Assembly: GCA_037952775.1 (NCBI GenBank)
Contig: JBANAY010000004.1
Coordinates: 2,232,001 to 2,296,000, forward strand
Reading direction: 5' to 3'
Length of the DNA: 64,000 nucleotides
Origin: Clonostachys chloroleuca
Lineage: Eukaryota > Ascomycota > Sordariomycetes > Hypocreales > Bionectriaceae
A program made the position numbers and the translations under genes. This document shows positions 44,397 to 55,848 of this stretch, one piece after another. Numbering within the stretch: the first letter of the stretch is position 1; the number at the start of each line of letters is the position of its first letter. The notes beneath the pieces are model-generated. The model was not told where the DNA came from. It was given only the letters and a program-made list of their open reading frames with translations, and searched no databases.

Positions 44397-46657
44397 GCTC
44401 GTCCATTCCAGTGCTACCGGATACAGCTGGGTATATTTTCCCTGGTGGTGCTGGAGTCGAATGCACGGCGAAACCTTGACGCTTCCGCTTCGGTGAGGCG
44501 GTGGCGGACCAAACGCTGCGTTCTGGGGATCGGAGGGTGAAATTTGAGATTGGGGAAAAGGGCAAAATCAACGGCGCCTCCACCTCCCTAAGTAATCAGC
44601 GATTTATTGATAACAGATCTTCTACTTAGAAGTACCGATCTACCGGGGGATGAGGCCACCGGAGAGCCTCCTTGTCATTGCCTGCGTAGGCAGGATCTGC
44701 GCCCTACTGATGGCTCCTCTCTGCATCTTGCCCTCTCTAGGCCTCCGTCACTGCACTGCACCCATTCCAACAAGCTCCCTCTAACTGCCTACCTTAGGGA
44801 AGTACCTTGCTCGTAGATACGAAAGGGCCCTTACCCTGAAGCTCAGTGAGGCGGCGTTGATCCTGGCATTGGACATAATAGGGTATGTGTTTGTTTTGCT
44901 TCGAACCGTTAGCCAACTCAATCAACTTGGTTCAAGATCAATTATGCAAACTCCTGCAGCACCATATGTTGATAGTACGACCTTCGTGTGACGGTGTTGC
45001 CGTGGATGCCAGGTTGATCCCTACTCGCTAATGCTGTCTGACTGTAAACTTTATTTCCAATGGGCGTCGAGAAGCATGAGACATTATTAACTGAGCAATG
45101 ATTTGTATCCCCATCACCCCACCTATCTAGGCAGCCGCCCAGCGCGAGGGAATCAAGCCGGTATTTGCGAGTCACTCGGCATAGTTCTCTCACCCGAGCC
45201 CAAGCTGATGCAACGCCGGTTGACACTCAACACTGTCCCTTTGCGGTGTCCAGAGTGCAGTTCGGCTAGGCATTGGAATACGGGATTGTGGTGATTGCGA
45301 AATCACGCAATAGGGTAGGGTGGCTCTGCAGCAGATCTCTGTGAAGCCATCGACCATACCTTGGTAGATACGGTGCCCAGGGCCAAGGAATGTTGCGCGA
45401 AGAATGAGACAAGAGATATCGTATCGTAGACATGCAGGCTACCCGATAGCCGATCAAACATGGACGTCGGTCTTGGCATGGGGAGCCCATTATTTACTCA
45501 CTAGGGCAAATGCTCAGCGTGCATGAACAACACCATATCTATTCCCTTGGCGAAGCATGAATCCCAATATCCGAGGGTAGCGACCGATGATACCTACGCA
45601 GAGCGCGTGCTTCCATTCGTTTCAGTTGCCTCTTTCCCCTCGTCTCGGGAATTGACCTTGGCCACGCTCCACTTGCACGAGTTGCCAGGGGAGAGCTTCA
45701 GTTGGTGTGTGGAAGCTAGGACCTCGTGGCCCAGCAGGCACCTCCCTGGTGACTGGGCAGCGTTGCTTATCGAGGTAGCACCTGCTCCTTCAAATACAAC
45801 CAACTGCGGAATACAATTGCGGCCTGACTCTCGGTCTCAGACTGTCGGTCATGCTTCGTTCACCCTTGAACTGGACAAAATGTAGACTCCAGACAACCAA
45901 GAAGGCGGAAGCTTGAATGGAAGTTATATAGCTTCCAGGCTCCTCCAGGGTGCATAAGTCATGTGGCTACCGCTGAGAGCAGTTTAGTGTTGGGCAAATA
46001 GGCGTAGATTAGATTGCCCGGGGCTACGCTGATTGAGAAAGAGCACCCATGGCGATGAGCCTGGCCAATGAGCTGCGCCCAGTTCCTCCCTAGACGGGGC
46101 ATTTGCGCATGAGCCTCAAGCCTACCTGACTAAGAGGTCCCCATTCTAGCGCCTCCCTCCTGCCAAACGCCAGCACCTAAGGTTCAATGACAGCACAGGC
46201 GGAAGGCACAGCTCTCCACTGTTCTATTCTGCAGCAGAAACAGCCGCCCAAGCACCAGCCTCAGTGGGGAGCACGCCCACCTAAGCAAATCAAATCATAC
46301 GTGCTGCTGGCCGCGAGATTCTTAGTTCCTTCATTCCATCAGTCAACACCAACCCATCCCGACTTTCGCTCTCCCAGCACCGCTTGCTTTGCTCATTAGT
46401 TGGGGAGCTTGGCCTTGCGCCTCGACCTGTAGTAGAGCGAGTTTTTGACCGCCGCTCAAGAACACTGCCTCTGGGCTCATGCCTCTGTTTTGGTCCAACC
46501 TCCAATGATTGGGAGCCTGGCCTGTTTCGACGCTTGACCAAAATATCCGCCTCCGAGCGTCACCCGAAGCACGACATCATCCAGCGATCATCAACCCGCG
46601 CCATCTAGTAGGCCGAATCAATACCGGAAAGGGCTCTGAGCCTCAGGTCCTCCCGCC
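44397..46657. other. Divergent intergenic region (snf4 / vac8)
   Basis: About 2.3 kb with both promoters. A plus-strand open frame at 45523-45885 lacks any domain or splice context. AGTACC/CCTACCTTAGG-type short palindromes occur near 44630-44815. Confidence 0.5.
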
Positions 46658-48709
46658 ATGGGCATTTGCAATTCGACCTGTTGCGGAGGTGCGTCACCTA
46701 TACTACTCACCCGACTCATTTGATGGGCATTTGCTGACAGGTATCTTTGCGTCACACAGGGCGGTCCCGCGATGGACTCTACGAGCCGGTTCTTGCCGAC
46801 AGCGAACGGGAAGCTGTCGCCGATCTCCTCCTGTATCTCGAAAACGTGCGTTCTCTCTTGGCCCTGTCATCGTCGAATACTCTGCTAACCATCCTTTGTT
46901 CAGCGGGGAGAGACAGATTTTTTCTCTGGCGAACCTTTGAGGGCACTGAGCACCCTGGTGTTTTCCGAGAATATAGACCTCCAGCGGAGTGCAAGCTTAA
47001 CATTCGCCGAAATTACAGAACGAGGTAGGAGCAAGCGCCACGCTACGGACTTCCTTCCGAGACGATTTACTATCTATGATTCTGATGTACCACTACTTTA
47101 GATGTCCGAGAGGTAGATCGTGACACCCTAGAGCCCATTCTCATCCTACTCCAAAGCCCAGACATCGAAGTTCAGAGGGCTGCCAGTGCTGCGCTTGGTA
47201 ACCTGGCGGTGAACAGTACGTCATCATGCTCCTCTCCACCGACATGATTCTAACAAGCCTTCCCTAGCCGAAAACAAAGTCCTCATTGTTCAGCTCGGCG
47301 GACTTACCCCTCTTATCCGACAAATGCTCTCACCCAACGTTGAAGTTCAGTGTAATGCTGTAGGATGCATTACCAACCTAGCGACACACGAGGAGAACAA
47401 GGCCAAGATTGCACGATCAGGCGCCTTGGGCCCTCTTACCCGGCTCGCCAAGTCCCGTGATATGCGTGTTCAACGGAATGCCACCGGTGCCCTGCTGAAT
47501 ATGACACATTCTGGTGCGTTTTGACATTTAAACCTGAGAAGACCTCGTGCTAAATCAACCACCACATACAGATGAGAACCGACAGCAACTCGTTAATGCC
47601 GGTGCTATTCCGGTCCTCGTTCAGCTTCTATCCTCCCCCGATGTTGATGTTCAATATTACTGCACAACAGCTCTCAGCAACATCGCTGTCGATCTCAACA
47701 ACAGACGGAAACTGGCCTCTTCGGAGCCCAAGCTCGTTCAGGCGCTTGTGAATCTCATGGATTCCTCATCGCCCAAGGTGCAATGCCAGGCTGCGTTGGC
47801 ACTTCGCAACTTGGCATCGGACGACAAGTATCAGCTGGACATCGTCCGGGCAAATGGATTGCCTCCCCTTCTTCGCCTTCTCCAGTCATCATACCTTCCT
47901 TTGATTCTATCGGCTGTTGCTTGTATTCGCAACATCTCGATCCACCCTATGAATGAATCCCCCATTATCGAGGCCAACTTTTTGAAGCCACTGGTGGACT
48001 TGCTGGGTTCCACTGATAATGAGGAGATTCAATGCCATGCTATTTCGACGTTGAGGAACCTGGCGGCCAGCTCAGACCGGAACAAGGCTCTTGTATTGGA
48101 TGCGGGGGCTGTTCAAAAATGCAAGCAGCTGGTTCTAGACGTCCCCGTGGCTGTCCAATCCGAGATGACAGCCGCCATCGCCGTCCTGGCCCTCAGCGAT
48201 GACCTTAAGTCTCACCTATTAAACCTTGGGGTCTGTGACGTTCTTATTCCCCTGACCCACTCCCGAAGCATTGAGGTTCAAGGTAATAGTGCCGCCGCAC
48301 TTGGCAACCTGTCTTCCAAAGGTAAGCTATACTTATCATATCTTCATTTAAAGTCTTTCACTAACAATCTGACATAGTTGGGGATTACTCCATCTTCGTA
48401 CAAAACTGGAATGAGCCTAATGAAGGAATTCATGGTTACCTGGGTCGGTTTTTGCAATCTGGTGATGCCACCTTCCAGCATATCGCCGTCTGGACGCTCC
48501 TGCAGCTCTTCGAATCCGAGGACAAGACTTTGATTGGTCTCATTGGGAAGGCCGACGATATCATTGAACACATCCGCACCATTGCAAACAGGCCAGTTGA
48601 ACCTGAACCAGAATCTGAGGAAGACGACGAAGGCGAGGTTGTCAATCTCGCACAACGATGCCTTGAGCTCCTGGGCCAGAGCGGTTCCAAGGCGCATATC
48701 GAGGGTTGA
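46658..48709 (+). CDS. vac8: Vacuolar armadillo-repeat protein Vac8
   Basis: Seven exons (46658-46688, 46760-46845, 46904-47024, 47102-47215, 47268-47513, 47572-48321, 48378-48709) give 559 residues. Exon 1 encodes [10 protein letters not shown]: Gly2 for myristoylation and Cys4, Cys8 and Cys9 for palmitoylation, so the protein anchors to the vacuole membrane. Armadillo repeats cover about residues 60-470 (e.g. [60 protein letters not shown]). The C-terminus is acidic and ends AHIEG. Vac8 links vacuole inheritance, fusion and selective autophagy. The DNA is highly conserved in pattern and all splice phases fit. Confidence 0.96.
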
Positions 48710-49309
48710 GGGGCAGACTGATCGCCATCGGCTTTAAACGAACATGAGATTGTTCTATTTTCGCATATCAAGCGTACGAGTTCTCGATTGAAAGGGGCGG
48801 CAAGGCACGGCGCGCTTGCGGTGTTCCGGGCGTTTCATTTTACTTTTACCCAAGAGTACAGCTTGTGCTATTTTTTCTTACATTATTCACTTATTTATTG
48901 TTTAGTCATTTTTTGGTCCAGTATTCTGGAGGCGACGATCGAGGAGAAATAGGTCGCAGGATGATGATTCCTTATTTGGCAGGCATAGACTGTTGGCCCA
49001 GTTGAACGTGTGGTCCCAGAGCGGGATCGCATACGATCGGACTGGGAATACATTTCATTGATTGTACAAAGCATTTGCAGTTTGTCGGAGACTTCCTGGT
49101 CTCATTTCCTTAATTCGAAACGAACACCGGGGTGATAGGGCAAGGGTGAAGGAAGCATGAGGAGGTTAAGAACATTGTAGGTAATTGGACCTCTATTTGA
49201 GCTTAAAAGAATGTTTTCATGATACGCCTGACCCATTAACATACGATGATGGTGATACATTTGATAGAGTAATGTGATACAAATAGCGGTGGGCGGGAAC
49301 TAGTACGTC
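48710..49309. other. Convergent intergenic region
   Basis: 3' flanks of vac8 (plus) and imp1 (minus). No gene is seen. Confidence 0.5.
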
Positions 49310-49928
49310 TCACTCGTCAACTAGATCCTCGATCGGCTCCAAGGGATTATGGAACCATCCTCTTTCTGCCCACGGAAGAACCTTTGCCAGAACCTTGCCC
49401 TTAATGAGAGCTAGAGGGACAGGACCAAATGATCTCGAGTCTCGAGATACTGTGAGGTTATCGCCGACTATCCAACAATGTCCTTCTGGAACCTGGGGCT
49501 GACAGCTCAGCCAACTGACTCGAGGTTGAATCACATGTAATAGGTGCTGGGGGAAGACAGCAGGAGGGGGGCGGGAAATTGGGAGAGCGTACCTGTATCA
49601 TCCTTTCCTCCCCAGGGCTCCCCGGCGTGTTCATGGAGACATAATCGCCGGGGAGGCCGACGAGGCGCTTGATGCCGTTGGCGTTGTCGGAGACGGGGAT
49701 GCGGTAGAGGACGAGGTCGCCGACACGGAGCTGCCCTCGGCGGTTGCGGGCGTGCGTCATGTCGGCGGCGACCCAGTCGCCCTTGACGGAGAAGGTGGGG
49801 AGCATGGAGGGCCCCTGGGCGGGCGAGACCTGGAAGACATGGGAGGTGATGATGTGCCAGGTGCAGACGAGCTTGATGGTGGAGATTGTGAGCCGGATGG
49901 GGTGGCTCATGAAGTGGGAGACGACCAT
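49310..49928 (-). CDS. imp1: Mitochondrial inner membrane protease subunit Imp1
   Basis: Two exons on the minus strand (49928-49593, 49492-49310) give 172 residues. It is a signal peptidase I-type (S26) protease. A membrane segment lies near residues 13-33, catalytic Ser41 in AQGPSMLPTF and catalytic Lys87 in IKRLVGLPGD. The signature VPEGHCWIVGDNLTVSRDSR comes after the intron. The KRLVGLPGD form suggests the Imp1 rather than the Imp2 subunit. The complex cleaves sorting signals of intermembrane-space proteins. Length is usual. The intron is phase 0 and contains no in-frame stop, so a retained intron would insert about 33 residues. Confidence 0.9.
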
Positions 49929-50516
49929 GCTGGAGGGATGGGAGGGGAGTGGAGATGGGTGAGGCTATCGTGAGGATGGCATGGCTTTATCCCACTTGCT
50001 TCGATGGGCAATTGGTTGGCCTGGTGTCTTGATGCTGGATGAGATGGGATGAGAAGAGAGGTTGCGTGAAGGTTTTGAGGCCTGATTGGGTAGGATGTCG
50101 GATTTGCCCCATTCTTTATCCTCGACTTGTTCTCATGATGGAATGGACGATGAGAGCTGGATGAATCAATAGGTTAAGAAGTATAGTAAGGTTGAGCTAG
50201 AGACAGATAGGTTTGGTTTTGGTTTTATGATTAATTTCTCTTTATTGTTTGTTTGTTTCTATTCTTCGATAATGGACTGTGTTGTTTGGCCTAGTATATC
50301 GGATAGGTTGCAGGGCTTTGCCGAACTACGCTTAATAATTACCATCCAATCGGATATACTGTACTGGTTATTTCATCCCCATCCTGCCTAATTATTCTCA
50401 GGAATTGAATTACCTCCATCCTTTCGAGAATAAGACACGGGAAGACATAGAAGCAAACAGGTTCCCATCATAATGGCAAATGACCAGCCCATCTTTCAAC
50501 AAGGATATCCTTGGAA
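49929..50516. other. imp1 promoter and tRNA upstream region
   Basis: No gene is seen. It holds the minus-strand imp1 promoter, with G/A-rich and then T-rich stretches (50205-50270) before the tRNA gene. Confidence 0.5.
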
Positions 50517-50588
50517 GCCCCGTTGGCTCAGTGGTAAAGCGTATCACTAGTAATGATAAGATCACTGGTTCGATTCCAGTACGGGGCA
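50517..50588 (+). tRNA. tRNA-Thr (anticodon AGU)
   Basis: A 72-nt cloverleaf. Acceptor stem GCCCCGT (50517-50523) pairs with ACGGGGC (50581-50587), with discriminator A at 50588. D-arm GGCTCAGTGGTAAAGC. Anticodon stem TATCA/TGATA with loop CTAGTAA gives anticodon AGT in DNA. T-arm ACTGGTTCGATTCCAGT supplies the B box. There is no intron and CCA is not encoded, as usual for eukaryotes. Confidence 0.95.
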
Positions 50589-50823
50589 TAGGATTCCCAT
50601 CTTTTGCCTGTCTCTCCAATTTTACTCGGCAATTGAAGGCAGCCTCTCTTTTTTTGTTTGCTTTACCTCTTTCTGAGGCATCAATATACGCCTGAGGTGG
50701 GCCAGGCGACTAGGAGGATATCACTTATGACCGACCGCTTTACTTCTACATCAATATCACTACATAACCATGGGCATGTCCAAACTCTGTCTATCACCTT
50801 CAGCAAATCGATGCGATCTGCTA

Positions 50824-51783
50824 TCATCGAGAAAGTGAGGAATCAAGGCCTTCGAATAACCGCTTAGGGGTATCTAACAGCCCCTCTTCAAAGAATTTTG
50901 CCCACGTCCCTGCTAAGACTGCAAGATCCCAGGGCCGGTCCTTTTCAGAACCTACCTCTGCGGCGATAGATGTAACCTCTTTACCGTCCAGACCACATGG
51001 CACAAAACGCGCCCATGCGTTCGTAGACTCAGGGCCAGAGACAGGAATGTCCACATTGAGCGCGATACCAAGCGCTGTTACGTAGCGGCGGTGATGCACG
51101 CCCAGAGCAGCAATCTTGCGAGCCGGCTGGTTCCCCGGTGTGGTGACCCAAACACCAGGCTCATCAGGGCTAATGTATGTCTTGATCCCGAATAACTCTG
51201 CAAGAAGACGCTGTGTCGTTGATTCTAGATGTCCCGCATATGAGGCAACCGAATAGTTCGGGTATAGCGGGGAGCGCATGTCGAGGACAGGCCATAGAAC
51301 AATCTGGCCTGGGCCGTGATATGTCGTCAACCCTCCCCGGTTGGTCTTCCGGATATCAGGGGTGAAAGTCCGTCCACGTATTGCATTGGGGCGGTGCGGG
51401 AGGTCTACCGTAAGCTCCTGACGTAGCCGGTCTGTTTGTTCGGGGGACGGGTTGTCTTGCCGCCGTCCAAGGGTATATGTCGGTGTGGACTCGAAGGTGA
51501 TGAGTTGTGGGGGAGGGCAGGTATCTGCTGCATCTGGCTTCTCGGACGAGACGCTCTTCCAATGGAGGAACCTCTCACGCAGCCGTTCTTGTACTTCGCT
51601 TGCGTGGTCGTACTTCACGATACCGTCCTGAGCAGGGTCGCTGATATGTTGATGTTGAAGAATCTTCAGGTTGCCGATGGCCTGCGTCGAGAGCCTCTGC
51701 AAGGCTATCCTGCCAATCGTGCTTGGCGGGGTGGTGCATAACCATTTCCACCGTGCCACGTGCGGTCGCATCTTCTGTCGCAT
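50824..51783 (-). CDS. lip2: Octanoyl-[acyl-carrier protein]:protein N-octanoyltransferase (LipB/Lip2)
   Basis: A single-exon 319-residue protein starts at ATG 51783. The first 35 residues are Arg-rich with hydroxylated residues (CTTPPSTIGRIALQRLSTQA), a likely mitochondrial presequence. LipB hallmarks are TYTLGRRQD, the strongly conserved TNRGGLTTYHGPGQIV, the Lys-containing ARKIAALGVHHRRYVTALG and the catalytic Cys in FVPCGLDGKEVTS. The enzyme transfers octanoate from acyl carrier protein to lipoate-dependent proteins (GCV H protein, PDH and KGDH E2), the first step of lipoylation. Confidence 0.94.
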   Translation of the reverse strand: MRQKMRPHVARWKWLCTTPPSTIGRIALQRLSTQAIGNLKILQHQHISDPAQDGIVKYDHASEVQERLRERFLHWKSVSSEKPDAADTCPPPQLITFESTPTYTLGRRQDNPSPEQTDRLRQELTVDLPHRPNAIRGRTFTPDIRKTNRGGLTTYHGPGQIVLWPVLDMRSPLYPNYSVASYAGHLESTTQRLLAELFGIKTYISPDEPGVWVTTPGNQPARKIAALGVHHRRYVTALGIALNVDIPVSGPESTNAWARFVPCGLDGKEVTSIAAEVGSEKDRPWDLAVLAGTWAKFFEEGLLDTPKRLFEGLDSSLSR

Positions 51784-53809
51784 GTTGGCTGCAGCGAGCT
51801 AGGTGTCAGAGCCCGGGAAGGCTGTGCAGTGATAGTCGTTGATCTGACATATGGGTTTGTTTGAGATAAGCCAACCAACCACACCGAGCGACAGTAACGG
51901 CATAGGCCGCTAGGCCTGTTTCAGCCTGACAAGAACCACCGCCTTGGGGATTACGACTTGGATCAGCAACACCATTGTGCATATGCACGCGTGTCACTGC
52001 GTGGGGATTGGACCAGCACAATCAGGTCTGGACTCTTATTATGCATACACGGACCAATATTCAGTGCGCCACCAACACAGCTTACGATAAGGGACTGCTA
52101 GAGGCATTGCAGCTTGGGCAGGCGGGCGCAGGCGTATGTGCGGAGACATTTAGGTGTTAACCACGCAGGACAGGGATCTCTGAACGACAGAACGAAGCTG
52201 GACACGACAGAACAGCATGTCACACCCGTTCGTGGGGGGACGGAAAATGTAGGCGCAGCGAGACAAGGCCAGCCGTTCATGATAGCTGTGCCGAGGCAAG
52301 GAGCAGCAACAAGTCGTCGGATAGCAGTTCTGTATTGGGTCTTGGCGAGAGACGAGCTGGTCGATGATCCGCTCTTTGCACCGGGCTCCGATGACATCAA
52401 CAGAGAGCGTTGGCCTTGCAACAGGGAAGCATCTGGGAGGAGAGCACCAGTGAAAGCCCTGCCGGGGAGAGCTGTGGGGTGTCGTCATCGACCGGGCTGG
52501 CTCCCACTAGACAAGCGCTAGTGCCGAGCTCCGGCAGCTGGGAGAGCCCCAAGACGTAATTGCTTGTTCATCACTGGGGCGCATTCTCAGCCAAACCCAT
52601 CGCCAAAGCTCAATGCGACAGTCGTACGTACTACACCAGTCCGTCATCCATCCTCCCGCCCATTGCGCTCCCCATTGCGCTCCGCCCGTGGAGAGACTCG
52701 ACCAAGGTGCTCCCGTCTCTGCATCCTGCCTCGCTTTCGGGAAATCTACGTTGTTTACCAGGCCAGCGATGGATACATGCGCGGGCGGGCGGGAACACCG
52801 AGAGAGCAAAGCCACTATAGCTGAATTGTAAAGACGCACAAGGCGAGAGATGGCAGTCACTTGAACTCTGTAGCACCTCGATGCGAATGATTCACATGCA
52901 ATGCCATGTCTTGTTCATGGCGTCGTCCCGTTCTGCGCTACCCAGCTGCTGGAGCCGGCCCGTCCACTCGGCAGGCAGGTAGCATGTATGCGGAGGTAAA
53001 AGAATGAAGGGACTTCTCGAGGCTGTCATGTGTGATTGCAAGGCGAGTGCGAATGTGAATGCAATGCGACGATGTCATTGCACGCACCCTTCCGGTCGCC
53101 AGCAAATAAGCAAGAAAATAGCACAGCTGTCTGTCCATGTCGATCGAAACCTTGATTCCGCCGCAGTAGCACCTGCCCAATACCGTGCAGGCTTGGCAAG
53201 GCCATCATCACACCAAACTGGGGCCAGCTCAGTCACTGTCTCTTGCCGGCGCACTCTCAGGTGATCTGATCCTGGCCGATCCTCCAGTTGCTAGCCTTTG
53301 GACGGTGGGTTCAATCGGAAAACTCAGCTCAGATCCTGCTCTGCGCTGCCATCCTGCTTGTCCCCATGCCCGCTGGGCCTGGGCTAAGCTGCTAGCACCT
53401 CGTTAAGTCGGCCCAAGGTGGGTGCTGGGATTCGAGGTGACGCAAACCACACCACACACTATTAAAGCTAAGGCGCGCTACACTCCGACTCTTATGAGCC
53501 GTGCAATTATACATAACATTGCAGGCATCCACCCTCGTATGCCCGCCGGTCCGTTCATCCAACGATACACCCCCATCTCCTGAACGGTCACTCTCGTATT
53601 TCCTCCAAAGACAGACCTGTTGCGTCCACTTTCTCTCCATATTTCTTCCATTCCTCGTCCTCCATTAGACGGATTGATTACAAGCGCCCTCGAGACATCC
53701 TTCACATCGAACGGCGTATTGACTTTTCTTGCTGTCCTGGGGAAACCCCCAAGAAATTTAAATTGGCCAAAAAATTTAATAAAAACACTAACGACAGATA
53801 ATAACGGCC
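51784..53809. other. Divergent intergenic region (lip2 / Sur7-family)
   Basis: About 2 kb without a supportable gene. Overlapping open frames at 52560-52876 arise from GC-rich DNA with a short direct repeat (CCCATTGCGCTC twice near 52660-52683). The end (53740-53810) is A/T-rich, next to the start of the Sur7-family gene. Confidence 0.5.
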
Positions 53810-54724
53810 ATGGCTGCAAAGAGTATGTGTTCAACGTCGCATCCTGCGCACACTTCCCTTCTCAATACTCTCCGGTCCAATCCCTCACTGCAATGAGCGC
53901 GTTTTCTGACATCAATTCCCCCAAACAGACGCCGCCTTGGGCATTGTCGGGCTCGTCCTGCTTGCTGGCTCCCTTCTCCTGCTCTGGTTCGTCATTCTCT
54001 CCGGCCTGACCGACAGCGTTCCTCTCAACCTCGTCTACTTCCTGCGCGCCGACACCTCGGGCATTACCGGCGCTCGCGACGTCACCCAATGGACCTACTT
54101 CTTCTTCTGCGGTCAGGACAACAATGACTGCGGCATCGCTCGTCCTGCGCCTGCCTTTGGCAAGGCCTGGGATAGCAACGCCGCCAACGTCCCCAGCGCT
54201 CTTGAAGGCCCCCACGGCGACAACACCACCTCCAAGACCTACTTCTACCTTTGGCGCTTTGGCTGGGTCTTCTTCCTCATCTCCCTCTTCTTCCAGGTCC
54301 TCGCCCTCTTCTCCGGCCTGCTTGCCTGCTGCGGCCGCCTCGGCGCCGCCATCGCCTCTTCTTTGACATTCTTCGCTCTTGCTGCGCATACCGTCGCTGC
54401 GGCTCTCATGACGTGAGTAGCTTAACCCACTTGCTCTATTCAATAGACTCAACAGGAAAACTAACCATGCAATTCTCCAGCGCCACTTTCGTCAAGGCCC
54501 GAGATGCGTTTAAAGCCGACAACCGCGATGCCAGCATTGGCAGGTATGCTTTCGGCTTCGTCTGGGCCTCGTGGTTCCTCCTCTTCCTCGCCCTCGTCAT
54601 CTTCTGCATCGGAACCCGCAAGACCGACCACGTCTCCTCCGGACGTCGCTGGGGCCGCCAACGCAGCCAGCGCAGCGTGCGTCGCTCCTACGACGGCCAC
54701 CGTGTCAAGGATGACTACTCTTAG
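53810..54724 (+). CDS. Sur7/PalI-family plasma membrane protein
   Basis: Three exons give 246 residues: a 13-nt first exon (53810-53822, MAAK plus one base), 53929-54412 and 54481-54724. Four membrane segments are visible: LGIVGLVLLAGSLLLLWFVI at the start, WVFFLISLFFQVLALFSGLL, then ASSLTFFALAAHTVAAALM and FVWASWFLLFLALVIFCIG. The first extracellular loop has a Cys pair (FFFCGQDNNDCGI), as in claudin-like Sur7 proteins. The C-terminus is basic (RRWGRQRSQRSVRRS) and cytosolic. Relatives (Sur7, Fmp45) mark eisosomes/MCC patches and act in cell-wall stress and endocytosis control. The tiny first exon could hide the true start in automatic annotation. Confidence 0.88.
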
Positions 54725-55848
54725 AAAGATGAAAATCGTCCTCCCGCACAGCCGACTGTCACCGGCCCCGCGACGCAACCCTCTACCGACCCGGCTGCGA
54801 CGACTGATGCTACTGCCGCCGGCGAGACCAGACAACCACCAGCTACCGAAGCCAACAACGCCGGCGTCTCTAGCAGCAGTCCAGCAGCCATCGTACCCCA
54901 CGGGGACTCTCCCGGGACGGATCCAGACAACAGATAAATAATCGCCTAACAGATGGAAGCATTGGGAACAGACGACAACGAGGCCGAGGACGGTTTAAGG
55001 GACACGGTCTGCTTTCTGTGGAATGTACGGCCATGTCTATGCCATATACCCACAATCTCTTTTGGAGTTTCCCCTGAACAGGAAGCGAGTTAGTTTTTTT
55101 TGGTTTTAATTGGTAGAGATCAAGTAATATGTAATCAGTAACGAAGTTAATGAAATTTTTTTTTGCGACATGTGCTTGTTTGACTACCTATTGACCTCTG
55201 GCCTGATGTCGGGGATTGTGCTCCTTAAAACCTAAGAATAGTGCGAATTGCTAATTGGTCTACGTATTATGCTATGCAGCAAGTATGACACCATTTGTAT
55301 GCTTTATAATTTACAATTGGTGGGAATAAGCCCCTCCTTAAGAAGGCAGGGTGATAGTACGCACAGTAGCCAAGGAACACGGGGAAAGAAGATTTCTCAT
55401 TTAGAAGTTGCCTTCTTCAATTGTGTCTTGTGTGTTGATGTACGTACAAGAATCCCAAAATGCCACCATTCCATCCCTCGCATCCTAAATGTGAACCGGC
55501 CAGAGAAATTCCGCGTCAAGTGGACAGGACTATGCAGTTAACAGAAGAAAAGAAAAAGTCGCGATCCTCTCAAACAGATCTGAATCCGATCAATGCACAG
55601 CGCCACCTTCTAGGAACCAAGAACCAAGATTAACAGGAAAAGAAAAGACAAAAGTAAAAGTAGACCACTAATCTGCGTGATCAAAGAAATGGTAGAGGAG
55701 TCGCAAAACATCTACACGTTGGAGGGCTGTTCCTACCAAGTTATGACTTCCGCAGCTGTCCAGTCAAAAAATGCTAGCTTCCATGACCATCGAATCCGTG
55801 ATTTGACCACGTTTTCATATCACATCCCCCAACAAAAGGCCGATATGA
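54725..55848. other. Convergent intergenic region
   Basis: 3' flanks of the Sur7-family gene (plus) and pbs2 (minus). No gene is seen. T-runs occur near 55094 and 55157. Confidence 0.5.

Noticed and set aside
45523..45885. 120-codon plus-strand open frame with ATG
   Set aside because: No domain or family feature. It lies in the snf4/vac8 divergent interval without support.
52560..52876. Four overlapping open frames of about 70-117 codons
   Set aside because: They occur in several frames on both strands of GC-rich DNA with a short duplication. None has a domain.
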